Shown piece after piece: positions 27,932-38,700 of a stretch of DNA of 64,000 bases. The stretch is from the NCBI RefSeq assembly GCF_022511585.1, contig NZ_JAKWBN010000007.1:1-64000 (forward strand), given 5' to 3'. Source of the stretch: Shimazuella soli (GTDB lineage Bacteria; Bacillota; Bacilli; Thermoactinomycetales; Thermoactinomycetaceae). The notes below the pieces were generated by a model. The model was not told the DNA's origin and did not search any database. It saw only the letters and a list, made by a program, of their open reading frames with translations. Position 1 is the stretch's first letter. Every line of letters starts with the position of its first letter. The position numbers were made by a program, and so were the translations under genes.

Positions 27932-28690
27932 ATGCAATTGATAAAGCGCTCACCTGACCCCTTTTTTTATTCAGCTGGAAAAACGGGTATTCTACTCATA
28001 CATGGATTTACTGGAACACCATCTGAGCTAAGACCAATGGGAGATTACTTACATAAACAAGGTTTTACGGTATTTGCACCGCTATTGCCTGGGCATGGAA
28101 CTTCCCCTGAAGATTTACAGATGACTCGCTGGCAAGATTGGGTACAGAGTGTGGAGAATGCATTTGAGGAATTGAAACAATCTGGTGTAGAAAGACTATA
28201 CTTAGTAGGATTATCTATGGGTGGCATACTAGCTCTTATCCAAACCATCCAGCAGCAGTCACTCATCAGTGGAGTAGTATCGATGTGTGCTCCTATAAAG
28301 GTAAAGGATTTCCGGGCAAATTTTGTGAGGTTGATCCATTGGTTTAAGCCTTTTTCGCTGAGAGGAGAAAAACACCCTGATATTGAACAGCATTTGATTC
28401 CATATGATCGCACACCACTCAAAAGTGTTGGGGAACTAAATCGATTGATCCGTTTTGTTCGAAGGAATTTGAACCAGATAAAAGTACCAGCACTAATCAT
28501 ACAATCACGCCATGACGAGACAGTGAATCCAAGTAGTGCCACTATTATTTATAACAGCATTTCTTCTCAAGATAAGACACTTACCTGGTACGAAAACTCC
28601 TCTCATATTATTACGGTTGATCGAGAGAGAAAAAAGTTATTTCAAGAAGTGGAGCAGTTTATTTTGCGTACTTCTTCTGAAAGGGAGTAA
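27932..28690 (+). CDS. est: Carboxylesterase, Est30 family
   Basis: Alpha/beta-hydrolase of the thermostable carboxylesterase (Est30/YvaK) family, cleaving short acyl esters. Oxyanion motif LLIHGFTGTP, nucleophile serine in GLSMGG, acid in QSRHDETV, His in YENSSHIIT. From 27932 (ggag nine bases upstream) it is 252 aa, the family norm. Placed between secG and rnr as in B. subtilis; its five-base gap to rnr indicates cotranscription. Confidence 0.92.
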   Translation: MQLIKRSPDPFFYSAGKTGILLIHGFTGTPSELRPMGDYLHKQGFTVFAPLLPGHGTSPEDLQMTRWQDWVQSVENAFEELKQSGVERLYLVGLSMGGILALIQTIQQQSLISGVVSMCAPIKVKDFRANFVRLIHWFKPFSLRGEKHPDIEQHLIPYDRTPLKSVGELNRLIRFVRRNLNQIKVPALIIQSRHDETVNPSSATIIYNSISSQDKTLTWYENSSHIITVDRERKKLFQEVEQFILRTSSERE

Positions 28691-28695
28691 TTTGG

Positions 28696-31023
28696 TTGTT
28701 AAGCCTACAAAAAATAGTGCAGTTTCTAGATGAAGAATCTTATAAACCACTATCCTTTGAGGAAATTGTGGCAGCGCTTAATTTAAAAGGAGAAGAAGAT
28801 AAACTTGCTTCTCTTTTAGAGGAATTGGAAACAAACGGCTTCGTCATTAAAACGAAGAACAAGAGATACGGGACGCCGGATCGGATGAATTTGATCAGAG
28901 GAAAAGTTCAGGGTAATGCAAAAGGATTTGCTTTTGTTATTGCGGATAAAAGCGATTTAAAAGACATCTATATCCATTCCAGTGATATAAATGGAGCAAT
29001 GGATGGAGATATTGTTCTGGTACGTGTATTTAATAAAAAGAAACAAGATCGCCGGCCAGAAGGGGAAATCGTAAGAATTGTAAAACGGGGCCGTTCACAG
29101 GTAGTCGGAGTTTTCCGTGCGATCAATGAGCATTTTGGTTTTGTGGTACCAGATGACAAAAGGCTGCCGGCAGATATTTTTATTCCTGCGGAGCATCGTA
29201 TGGGAGCGATCAATGGTCAAAAAGTCGTTGTAAAGCTGAGTAATTTTCCGACAGACCGCAATAGTGCAGAAGGGGAGATTATTGAAGTCATTGGGAACAA
29301 AGATGATCCGGGAGTCGATATTGTTTCCATTATCCGCAAACATGGGCTGCCGGAACAGTTTCCGCCGGAAGTAGAGGCAGAAGCAGAAGCTATCAGTGAG
29401 ACAATTGCAGAAAAGGACCTCCTAGGCAGGCATGATTTACGAGATCGAGTAATGGTGACAATCGATGGAGAAGATGCCAAAGACCTCGATGATGCGGTGT
29501 CTGTGGAAAAGTTGCCAAATGGAAACATATTGTTGGGTGTACATATCGCAGATGTTGGGTACTACGTGACAGAAGGAAGTGCCCTTGACCGTGAAGCGTA
29601 TGAGCGTGGATGTAGTGTCTACTTAGTAGACCGTGTAATCCCAATGCTGCCAAAAAGGTTATCCAATGGTATTTGCAGTTTAAATCCACAAGTTGATCGG
29701 TTAACGATGACTTGTGATATGGAAATGGACAATCGTGGGGAATTGGTGTCTTATGATATCTATCCATCTGTAATCTGTACCAATGAACGAATGACATACA
29801 GTAATGTACAGAAAATTTTAGAAGAGCAAGATGAAGAGCTCATCGAACGCTATAAGGAACTTGTCCCCTATTTTCAACTGATGGGAGAATTAGCAGAAAA
29901 ACTTAGAGCAAAGCGGATACGTAGAGGTGCAGTCGATTTTAACTTCACTGAAGCAAAAATCAAAGTGGATGAAAATGGGAAGCCTATTGATATCGTAAAA
30001 CGCCCGCGTTCTGTTGCCGAACGACTGATTGAAGAGTTTATGCTTGCTGCCAATGAAACAGTGGCAGAACATTACAATCGTTTAGAAGTACCTTTTGTTT
30101 ATCGAATACATGAAAATCCAGATGCAGAAAAATTGCAGTCCTTTTACCAGTTTGTAACCACATTTGGTTATCGGATGAAAGGCAAAGCTGATAAAGTTAA
30201 ACCTCGGGCCTTACAAGATTTACTCGCGAAAGTTAGTGGGCGGCCGGAGGAAAAAGTAATAAGTACCGTTATGCTTCGTTCTATGAAACAAGCAAAATAT
30301 TCAACAGAAAATGCTGGTCACTTTGGTTTAGCAGCTAATTTTTATTCTCATTTCACTTCTCCCATTCGCAGATATCCAGATTTGTTGATCCATCGGGTGA
30401 TGAGGGAAATTTACTACAATGGGTCTTTATCCCCAGAGCGAATGGAACAGTTGCAGCTTTTTCTATCCGATGCCTCTGAGCAATCTTCTGTGCGTGAACG
30501 AATCGCAGTAGATGCAGAAAGGGAAACAGATGATCTGAAACAAGCAGAATACATGACAGAACATATTGGGGAAGAATATGAGGGTATTATCAGTGGAGTA
30601 ACTAGCTTTGGTATTTTTGTAGAGTTGGATAATACCATCGAAGGTTTAATTCATGTTAGTTTTCTCAATGATGATTATTATCGGTATGAAGAAAAGTACT
30701 ATTGCTTGATTGGAGAACGCACCGGCAGAGTGCTGCGAATCGGCGATAAAGTAAAGATCAAAGTAAGTGGAGTCAATATGGAAGAGCGGAAAATCGATTT
30801 TGAGCTCTTAGAGCACACTCCACAAGATATTCCATTGCCAACAACACAAAAGGAAAAGAAAAAGAAGAAACCTGTTCGTAAAAAGCCGACAAATAAAGCA
30901 GCCCCCAGAAAGCCAAAACCAACAGGCATCAAAAAAGAAACAGCAAAAAAAGCAGCAGACGCTCCATCAAAACCACGAAAGAGACGTCGAAGAAAGCCTC
31001 GGAAGACAAGTGTAAATGGATGA
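28696..31023 (+). CDS. rnr: Ribonuclease R
   Basis: Processive 3'-5' exoribonuclease that degrades structured RNA and acts with trans-translation. Order of domains: N-terminal winged helix (about 1-65), two cold-shock OB domains, the RNB catalytic domain with IDGEDAKDLDDAV (the metal-binding Asp residues), RIHENPD and the closing HFTSPIRRYPDL, then an S1 domain (YEGIISGVTSFGIFVEL), and a Lys/Arg-rich tail. 775 aa. TTG start after aagggag. In B. subtilis smpB comes next; here it is missing from this place. Confidence 0.96.
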   Translation: MLSLQKIVQFLDEESYKPLSFEEIVAALNLKGEEDKLASLLEELETNGFVIKTKNKRYGTPDRMNLIRGKVQGNAKGFAFVIADKSDLKDIYIHSSDINGAMDGDIVLVRVFNKKKQDRRPEGEIVRIVKRGRSQVVGVFRAINEHFGFVVPDDKRLPADIFIPAEHRMGAINGQKVVVKLSNFPTDRNSAEGEIIEVIGNKDDPGVDIVSIIRKHGLPEQFPPEVEAEAEAISETIAEKDLLGRHDLRDRVMVTIDGEDAKDLDDAVSVEKLPNGNILLGVHIADVGYYVTEGSALDREAYERGCSVYLVDRVIPMLPKRLSNGICSLNPQVDRLTMTCDMEMDNRGELVSYDIYPSVICTNERMTYSNVQKILEEQDEELIERYKELVPYFQLMGELAEKLRAKRIRRGAVDFNFTEAKIKVDENGKPIDIVKRPRSVAERLIEEFMLAANETVAEHYNRLEVPFVYRIHENPDAEKLQSFYQFVTTFGYRMKGKADKVKPRALQDLLAKVSGRPEEKVISTVMLRSMKQAKYSTENAGHFGLAANFYSHFTSPIRRYPDLLIHRVMREIYYNGSLSPERMEQLQLFLSDASEQSSVRERIAVDAERETDDLKQAEYMTEHIGEEYEGIISGVTSFGIFVELDNTIEGLIHVSFLNDDYYRYEEKYYCLIGERTGRVLRIGDKVKIKVSGVNMEERKIDFELLEHTPQDIPLPTTQKEKKKKKPVRKKPTNKAAPRKPKPTGIKKETAKKAADAPSKPRKRRRRKPRKTSVNG

Positions 31024-31035
31024 ACGAAGTATAGT

Positions 31036-31068
31036 AAAAAGGCTTACTACGAAGTAGTAAGCCTTTGG
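31036..31068. terminator. Bidirectional terminator
   Basis: aaggcttactac/gtagtaagcctt between two convergent genes. Confidence 0.9.
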
Positions 31069-31079
31069 AATCCCTTTAA

Positions 31080-32153
31080 TTATTTCACCAAGCGACGATA
31101 TCCAAGGATTGCGCCGCCAAGTGCTACAAGGACAAGACCTGTAGCCAAACCAGTTGGGTTAGAAGTAGCGGTTTTAGGCATTGGTCCACCTTTTTTGGAG
31201 TTATTGATAACTTTATCAATGGTTCCTTTATCTACAGGTTTTGTAGGTTTGTAGTCAGTTGGAGGAGGCTTGATATCTCCACCATTTCCTTCTTCCGTAA
31301 CCTCTAAAGTCATAAACTTGATGATCGCAGTTTCTTCCCCATCCACTTTTCCTTCAAAAGCGATGTATACCAAGTATGTTCCTGCTTTGATCCCTTTGAA
31401 AGTATGAGTGAAAGTGGTTCCTTTAAAGTTTTCAACGTCTTTTGCGTCGATAATTTTTTCGCCATTCTCATCTGATACGGCAATACCCCAGTTCCCTACA
31501 GCTTCATTTGCAGGGTTAAGAGTGCCAGTAAATTTATCATCGTTTCCTACTTGTTTGTAGTCAAATTGTAAATCAGGGATAGAATGAGTTCCTTCAGCTT
31601 TTGTTTCCTTACCATCCGCTTTTCCTTCGAATACGATTTTGATCGCATGAGCTTGAATTTCTCCAGCTTCCTCCATATCAGCTTCTATGGAGAGGGTAAA
31701 GGAAACAGAGGCTTTTTTGTTGTTTTTGGTAGCTTTTTTCTTACCATCTACATAAAAAGTCCAAGTTCCTTCAGCGGATTTTACATCGGATAGCTTTGCA
31801 TTGATCGCATAGCCTACATCGTTGAGTTTACGATGAATTTCCATTTTAGTTTCTGTAACAGGAGTAGTAGTGTTATTATCAGTTTCTTTTGGCTTATCCG
31901 TGGTGCTTGCTGGTGGTTGTGTTTCTGTATTTGATTTAGGCATATCTTTTTCTTTGTTATCAGCTGGTTGTTGCTCTTTGTTATCAGTAGTTGTTGTTTT
32001 TTCCTCTACTGGTGCAGGTAAGGTATGAGGCTGCTCTGTATTTGATGGGGTTGCATCCTCTTTCTGAGTTTCTTCCGCTTTAGCAAGATTATGTAACGGT
32101 GAGAGTGTAAATATTAACGCTAATGAGAAAAAAGAAACAAGTAAGCGCTTCAT
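31080..32153 (-). CDS. Sortase-anchored surface protein with an MPKTA signal
   Basis: 357-aa exported protein: signal peptide (MKRLLVSFFSLALIF, cleavage near AKA), then a Thr/Pro/Glu-rich low-complexity linker of ~80 residues, two related beta domains (both contain GTW/GNW and FEGKxDGxET), a Pro-rich stretch and a C-terminal sorting region: MPKTA, a hydrophobic helix, and RRLVK. MPKTA deviates from LPXTG and resembles the LPXTA type used by class D sortases. Ribosome site gaggagg. No ligand or enzyme activity is evident. The sortase is not in this window. Confidence 0.8.
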   Translation of the reverse strand: MKRLLVSFFSLALIFTLSPLHNLAKAEETQKEDATPSNTEQPHTLPAPVEEKTTTTDNKEQQPADNKEKDMPKSNTETQPPASTTDKPKETDNNTTTPVTETKMEIHRKLNDVGYAINAKLSDVKSAEGTWTFYVDGKKKATKNNKKASVSFTLSIEADMEEAGEIQAHAIKIVFEGKADGKETKAEGTHSIPDLQFDYKQVGNDDKFTGTLNPANEAVGNWGIAVSDENGEKIIDAKDVENFKGTTFTHTFKGIKAGTYLVYIAFEGKVDGEETAIIKFMTLEVTEEGNGGDIKPPPTDYKPTKPVDKGTIDKVINNSKKGGPMPKTATSNPTGLATGLVLVALGGAILGYRRLVK

Positions 32154-32344
32154 AAAAAGGTTTTCCTCCTCAGGAGTATAAAATTATATTTATTGACTAG
32201 CTAATTATAGATTTTTAAAATAGGTAAATAAACTAAAATATCAAAGAAAAATGGGGAATATGTTGGTTTTTTGTGATGAAAATGTGAAATTTTATTCGGG
32301 ATACGTAATATGAGGCGGGTTATTTTCCCTTTTTTGGTGAAATG

Positions 32345-32396
32345 AAAAGGCTGATCCATAAGGGCATTTAAATCATGTCCTTGTGGATCAGCCTTT
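32345..32396 (-). terminator. tRNA-Ala terminator
   Basis: aaaggctgatcca/tggatcagccttt with T run on the minus strand just after the tRNA 3' end. Confidence 0.85.
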
Positions 32397-32399
32397 ATA

Positions 32400-32474
32400 T
32401 GGTGGAGCTAGTGGGACTCGAACCCACGACCTTTACACTGCCAGTGTAACATTCTCCCTCTGAACTATAGCCCC
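32400..32474 (-). tRNA. tRNA-Ala (anticodon GGC)
   Basis: Minus-strand cloverleaf: acceptor GGGGCTA/TAGCTCC with the G3:U70 pair that marks alanine identity, anticodon loop CTGGCAG (GGC), T arm GTGGGTTCGAGTCCCAC, encoded CCA. Confidence 0.96.
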
Positions 32475-32518
32475 ATATCTTTCATAGTGTACAGCAAAAT
32501 AAAAAGTAATTCAATACA

Positions 32519-33013
32519 CTAGGATATTTTATTTATTTTTCTGACTAATTTGGGTATGGCAACCAAAAGCGAAATATAGGGCCTTTTTATTGAATTCATT
32601 AACTGGAAGAAGTATTCAGGCTTATGAGTCTTATTTAGGTTATACCATGAATGCAATGTGTCGGGTGCAAATACATCTAATTTTTTCAGTACTTCCATCG
32701 TAAATTCCAGAGGTGCTACCCCTGATGCAGTAACCAAATTCTCACCAGATACCGCAGGTCTCATCTCATAAAATTTTTCTCCTTTATAATTAGGACAGAC
32801 CATTTTAATATAATTTAAGTCATTGCTTGTATGTTTTCTAGAATCTAAGTATCCCATATTCGCAAGGGCCTCAGTTGCACCACAAATTGCGGCTACAATA
32901 GTACCAAGCTTTAAAGCTTCGTAAATTCTTTTTAAGATAGGTTGATGAATATCTTCTCTCCAAGTAGTCCCTCCAGGTAAGACTAAAAGATCTTTACGTA
33001 TTCTAGGAAGATT
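32519..33013 (-). pseudogene. DJ-1/PfpI family protein, 5'-truncated
   Basis: The readable part begins after an in-frame TAG (33014-33016) with LLVLPGGTTWREDIHQ, then AAICGATEALANMG, which contains the nucleophile-elbow Cys, and ends with ~110 residues of the family's C-terminal portion. The first beta strands and ~60 residues are absent and no start codon or ribosome site is present at the break. A shorter frame from 32857 lacks the active site. Likely remnant. Confidence 0.75.
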
Positions 33014-33295
33014 CTAATTATATTATGGATTTTCCTAAAGTTCGATAAAGATAATATAGTATAATTTATCAAGTGGCTAATAAATGCAAAGGGTATTTAG
33101 AGAATATTGGATCTCTTAATACCCTGTTTAATTTTATTGGAATCCATTTACATATAGCCCTTTATTTTAATTTAGATTGACATTTTCTGAGTATTAGAGA
33201 CAGCAACAACCAAATTCGATAATACTCGTAAATTGGTGATGATCCAATTTAGAGAAACCTATTATTTTCTAAAAAAATCACTTTATAAGAGCAAC
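33014..33295. other. Intergenic with a terminator-like hairpin
   Basis: Contains gggtatttagag/ctcttaataccc (about 33092-33126) followed by a T-rich tail; otherwise no gene seen. Confidence 0.5.
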
Positions 33296-34042
33296 TCAAA
33301 ATGGATTTGCTTCAGCTCTTGGTGATCGATGAACTGTTAAGCTCACTTTATTTGTCTCACACATAAAAATAGAAAGATGGATGGACTGTTCATTGTGATC
33401 AAAAGCAGTTTTTTCAATGCGAAACAAGGTAGCGCCTGTTTCACATTGTAGAAATTCGGCAATCTCTTTATTTGCTAAAATGACATCAATCACTTTTTCA
33501 TTAGTGGCAATTTCCGTTTGATATTCCTCTTTCAAAATTTGATAGGTTGATTCTTGTTGACCTATTTTTTTCTCTAAATTAGGAAACCGTAATAAAGAAT
33601 AGTAAGCCTGATCAAAAAAAAGAGGCCTTTGATCTACATACATGAGGCGAACCAATTCTAAGACCGGGGATTCTTTTTTTACTTGTAAGCGCTCAGCCAT
33701 TTCCTGAGTTGCATGAATCACATTGCTCCGTATGATTCGGGAGTCAGGGATCATACCCAATTGATGGCTAAATTCAGAAAATCCACTCACAGAGAGAAGT
33801 TCATTCTTAATTTTTTTAGAAGTTACATAGGTTCCCTTTCCTTGAATTCGTACAAGGGATCCTTCATCTACAAGGGTTTTAATAGCTTTGCGAATGGTAA
33901 TTCTGCTTACTTTATACATCTCACAAAGTTCTGCTTCTGTTGGTAATTTCTCATCTGGCTTGTATTTTCCACTATTAATATCTTCGTTGATCATTTGACG
34001 GATTTGCATATAAAACGGTTGTGTTGAATAATTGATTGACAT
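33296..34042 (-). CDS. frlR: GntR/HutC-type regulator of the frl operon
   Basis: 248 aa. N-terminal GntR winged helix (residues ~8-75: LPTEAELCEMYKVSRITIRKAI, then the wing LVRIQGKGTYV) and a C-terminal UTRA ligand-binding domain (RLMYVDQRPLFFDQAYY...). Such proteins usually repress an adjacent sugar operon until a phosphorylated sugar binds; here the likely effector is fructoselysine 6-phosphate. Last gene of the frlA-B-D-R series, with aggagga before the ATG. A palindrome upstream of frlA is a candidate operator. Confidence 0.85.
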   Translation of the reverse strand: MSINYSTQPFYMQIRQMINEDINSGKYKPDEKLPTEAELCEMYKVSRITIRKAIKTLVDEGSLVRIQGKGTYVTSKKIKNELLSVSGFSEFSHQLGMIPDSRIIRSNVIHATQEMAERLQVKKESPVLELVRLMYVDQRPLFFDQAYYSLLRFPNLEKKIGQQESTYQILKEEYQTEIATNEKVIDVILANKEIAEFLQCETGATLFRIEKTAFDHNEQSIHLSIFMCETNKVSLTVHRSPRAEANPF

Positions 34043-34090
34043 TCCGGATTCCTCCTGTAAAACATTCCTCCTTGATTATAACATTCCCGT

Positions 34091-34876
34091 TTACCAAGCA
34101 CCAAAATAGGTAATGGTTTCTGCTGCTTTTTGACTTCCTAACTCCACACATTTCTCTATAGGCTTTTGGTGCATAATTCCTACTAAAAAACCAGCGATGT
34201 AAGCGTCTCCAGCACCCATTGTATCGATCACTTCAACCGGTTTGGCATTTTGACGATAAAAGGATTTCCCGTCATAAGCCAAACTTCCATTTTCACCAAG
34301 GGTGGCTACAACAACTTTCGCACCTAATTGATGCATTTCTCGTAAATATGACCGAATAAAAGCATCGTCTTTCCTATACGAAAAAAAAGCATATTGAACG
34401 GAGGGGATTACTGTACGAACCACTGGGTCTTCTAGTTTATCAGCAAAATCAAATGAAGTAATCAGCTGCCTATCTTTCCAACGAGGGAAATACTTCTCCG
34501 CGCGCCCCCAAAAGCCAGAATGAACAACATCGTTTTGTTCAATATAGCGTAAATCATCTTCATCTAGCGTAAAATGGTTCATGACACCTTCGTGATATTC
34601 ACCAAAAACCCGTTCACTTCCTTTTAACTCAACTTGTGTAACGGCTGTATTTCCATTAATCCGATGTAAATGAGAAATGTCAACTTCTTTTTCTTTAAGG
34701 GCCAATTGCATCTGTTCCCCATAATCATCTGATCCTACAAATCCGACATATGATGTGGTAGCTCCGCACTGTCTGGCGTATACAGCTACATTGACAGCAT
34801 TGCCTCCTGGATAGGAGATACCTAATGATCGATACACATCCATGCAGTTATCTCCTACAGACACTAATTTCATCAT
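34091..34876 (-). CDS. frlD: Fructoselysine 6-kinase-like PfkB sugar kinase
   Basis: PfkB/ribokinase family, expected to phosphorylate fructoselysine at C6 with ATP. N-terminal VGDNCMDVYRSLGISYPGGNAVNVAVYA (substrate-binding GGNAVN) and C-terminal VIDTMGAGDAYIAGF with the GAGD anion hole and catalytic Asp. About 261 aa, like FrlD of E. coli. Assignment to fructoselysine rests on context with the deglycase and permease. ATG at 34876 chosen from the aggagg spacing. Confidence 0.82.
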   Translation of the reverse strand: MMKLVSVGDNCMDVYRSLGISYPGGNAVNVAVYARQCGATTSYVGFVGSDDYGEQMQLALKEKEVDISHLHRINGNTAVTQVELKGSERVFGEYHEGVMNHFTLDEDDLRYIEQNDVVHSGFWGRAEKYFPRWKDRQLITSFDFADKLEDPVVRTVIPSVQYAFFSYRKDDAFIRSYLREMHQLGAKVVVATLGENGSLAYDGKSFYRQNAKPVEVIDTMGAGDAYIAGFLVGIMHQKPIEKCVELGSQKAAETITYFGAW

Positions 34877-34946
34877 CAAACTTCCTCCTATAGTATGGTA
34901 TAGAAGAACCTCCCCTATCTGTTACATAAATAGGGGAGACAAGATC

Positions 34947-35969
34947 TTAATATTTCACTACACCATAGTATCGACGATCATCAGGATTATGATCTCTTAC
35001 TACAGAGAAATAGTAAGAAAACCATTCAAGTGGGACAAACATAACCAGTGGTGCTAGTGCAGGGTGTAATCCATTTGATAGAGCAGCATAATCAAAAACC
35101 AATGTTTCCCCTTTGTACCTTTTTACAAACTGTAGTGCCCGTTCCGTTATATGACGTGATTCATCCGTTCCAATCAAGAAAACAAATGGTACACCTGGTT
35201 CTACAATTTCAAGCGGTCCATGACGAAATTCCCCACTTTCAATGACAGCACCATGTCCCCACATGAATTCCATATTTGTAATGACTCCCTCTTTATAAGC
35301 TAATGACAATAAAGGATCAGCTGCTATTGTGTAAAATCCTTTCCAATGGCTCACACCTTTTGCCATTTCTAATGCTTTGTCTTCAAATGTATCAATGTGA
35401 TGAGTAAGTACATTAGGTAATTTAGGAATATCTTTGAGAATCTTTTCTACTTCTAAAGAGGGTTGTATTTTTTGTATCCACAGAAGCGCTACTAAATAAA
35501 CTGCTAGTAAATGACATTCCCACATTGCCTCAGCTTGATAAGCAATAACAAATTCGGCTTCTTCAGCTAATGGATTTCCTTTTGGTTTGTTAACTACACT
35601 GATAGTAGTAGCTCCCTGTTCGTTCGCAATTCGAAGAGACTTTACTACCTCTTCAGTCGTTCCTGAGTGTGAGATAACTACTACTGCAGACGTAGCATCA
35701 AGAGCCTTTGGTGTATGATCAACAAAATTCCAACCTGTATAAACATCGACACCAATAGTACTATATTTATTTAGCAAATATTTTGCAGCAGTTCCAACAG
35801 CCTTTGAACTTCCACAACCTACAAAGTAGACTTTGGTAATATTTTTATTTACCAATTGATTTACAATATCTCCTATATGATCCTGACTATTTTGAATAAA
35901 TTGTTTTACTTCGGTAACCATACTTGAAGTAACTAAAAAATCAACTTTATTTTTATCTAAATGCAACAT
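34947..35969 (-). CDS. frlB: Fructoselysine-6-phosphate deglycase-like SIS protein
   Basis: 340 aa with two sugar isomerase (SIS) domains: VYFVGCGSSKAVGTAA and VVVISHSGTTEEVVKSLRIA in the first, MEFMWGHGAVIESGEFRHGPLEIV in the second. FrlB cleaves fructoselysine 6-phosphate to glucose 6-phosphate and lysine, allowing growth on Amadori products. The start codon lies one base after the frlA stop, with gggggat ahead, so the two are coupled. Confidence 0.85.
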   Translation of the reverse strand: MLHLDKNKVDFLVTSSMVTEVKQFIQNSQDHIGDIVNQLVNKNITKVYFVGCGSSKAVGTAAKYLLNKYSTIGVDVYTGWNFVDHTPKALDATSAVVVISHSGTTEEVVKSLRIANEQGATTISVVNKPKGNPLAEEAEFVIAYQAEAMWECHLLAVYLVALLWIQKIQPSLEVEKILKDIPKLPNVLTHHIDTFEDKALEMAKGVSHWKGFYTIAADPLLSLAYKEGVITNMEFMWGHGAVIESGEFRHGPLEIVEPGVPFVFLIGTDESRHITERALQFVKRYKGETLVFDYAALSNGLHPALAPLVMFVPLEWFSYYFSVVRDHNPDDRRYYGVVKY

Positions 35970-35970
35970 T

Positions 35971-37401
<1,431 letters not shown>

Positions 37402-37443
37402 TTAAGTGTTTTTCCATTTTATTGATTATCATTTGCATTGTAT

Positions 37444-37457
37444 AGAAAACGCTTTCA
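37444..37457 (-). promoter_or_regulatory. cre site (CcpA) before frlA
   Basis: On the minus strand tgaaagcgttttct, matching the cre consensus TGWNANCGNTNWCA at all defined positions except the last. Supports catabolite repression of the frl operon. Confidence 0.7.
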
Positions 37458-37468
37458 TTTGTTATTTA

Positions 37469-37497
37469 TTATAATATAACGTTATATAACATTATAA
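37469..37497 (-). promoter_or_regulatory. Palindromic candidate operator for FrlR
   Basis: ttataat/attataa arms around a core with gttatataac, located just upstream of the cre site. AT-rich palindromes of this type are common GntR/HutC operators. Confidence 0.45.
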
Positions 37498-37811
37498 ACA
37501 ATAGGGGATATATGTTCGGTTTAGATGAGTGAAATAGATGGTGAGAAAAGAAGCTAGGTCGCCAGTGTGTAAGAGCTGAAACAACCTTCAGGAGAAGATT
37601 CTCTCCTAAGAGAGGAGATGGTAAAATTAAAACGCCCGGGGGCAACCGGACGTATGCAAATAAAGAAATCAAATTATAATGTCGACTGGTGAAGATTTAT
37701 ATTTTTCGCCAATATCTAGACCTTTTGATACGGGATTCTTTGTGGTCAATGGCATTCTTTTAAGGAGAATGGACATAATACTTGTATATCATTAAAGATG
37801 GAGAATATACA
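37498..37811. other. Intergenic between the frl operon and the deacetylase gene
   Basis: About 310 bases. Two hairpins are visible: ggagaagattctctcc near 37593 with a following gagaggag, and an imperfect cgcccgg/ccggacg near 37633-37653. No gene or known riboswitch recognised. Confidence 0.4.
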
Positions 37812-38540
37812 ATGAAATGGTCGAGTATTGGCATACTTCTATTTATTGCAATAAACAGTACAGGTTTAACTAGTCATCATGCATATGCTGATGATCCTCC
37901 TAAAGATCGAAAATATTATGAGACCCATAAGGAAATCTTTTGGGATAAACCCATACATAAAAAGTGGATTGCATTAACCTTTGACGATGGTCCTAGTTCG
38001 GGAACCACAGGAAAACTTCTCTCTCTTCTTCAACAATACCAAGCGAAGGCCACCTTTTTTTGTTTAGGTTACAAAGTAAATCGATATCCGAAGATTGCTA
38101 AATCTATTGTTGTGCAAGGTCATGAAATTGCCAACCATACTTATTTTCACTTTGATTTGAATCGATTAACGGGTGAAAAATTAGACAAAGAAATAAAAAT
38201 GACTCAGACAGCTATAGAACAAGTTACTGGAGTGAAACCTTACTTATTTCGTCCCCCAGGTGGAGTATACAATGATCAAGTGGTGAGCATTGCAAAGAAA
38301 CATCAACTTAGGATGATTATGTGGAGTTGGGATCAAGATACAAAGGATTGGAGTAATCGGACAAAAAAATCATCTATTGTAAATAAGGTTATAAGGAATG
38401 CTAGTAATGGAGATATTGTTTTGTTTCATGATTTAAATGAGAAAACAGTACTGGCTTTAAAAGAAATCCTGCCAGAATTAAAAAAACGAGGATATCAGTT
38501 TGTAACCGTCTCCCAATTGTTACAAGCAGTAGAAGGATGA
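37812..38540 (+). CDS. Secreted polysaccharide deacetylase (NodB family)
   Basis: 242 aa. Signal peptide (MKWSSIGILLFIAINS..., cleavage near AYA). The NodB domain has all five motifs: TFDDGPSS (catalytic base and metal Asp), HEIANHTYFHFD (metal His), RPPGGVYND, MWSWDQDTKDW and IVLFHDLNEKT. Removes acetyl groups from a cell-wall polymer or chitin oligomers; the substrate is not clear. Ribosome site atggag at the right distance for the ATG at 37812. Similar to PdaA/PdaB-like enzymes in length. Confidence 0.9.
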   Translation: MKWSSIGILLFIAINSTGLTSHHAYADDPPKDRKYYETHKEIFWDKPIHKKWIALTFDDGPSSGTTGKLLSLLQQYQAKATFFCLGYKVNRYPKIAKSIVVQGHEIANHTYFHFDLNRLTGEKLDKEIKMTQTAIEQVTGVKPYLFRPPGGVYNDQVVSIAKKHQLRMIMWSWDQDTKDWSNRTKKSSIVNKVIRNASNGDIVLFHDLNEKTVLALKEILPELKKRGYQFVTVSQLLQAVEG

Positions 38541-38700
38541 TTATATCGATTCCAAATTTTGTAGCAAATTCTTTTATATCTCCTATCCGCTTTCAAAAAA
38601 GAAAGAAGTTTACCTGATGATAAAATAGATAAATAGGGATTCATACAATCTTCCTTTTCTCATTCAGCATAGAATGCTCAATAGAAAAGGAGGTTTTTTT

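Noticed and set aside
28045-28542. 165-codon minus-strand open frame opposite the esterase gene
   Set aside because: Opposite a well-supported gene with intact catalytic motifs; no ribosome site and no recognisable product.
29393-29797. 134-codon minus-strand open frame inside rnr
   Set aside because: His- and Leu-rich translation typical of an antisense shadow; RNase R motifs are intact on the other strand.
37498-37811. c-di-GMP or other riboswitch before the deacetylase gene
   Set aside because: The GC-rich hairpin near 37633 lacks the conserved core of the classes I know.
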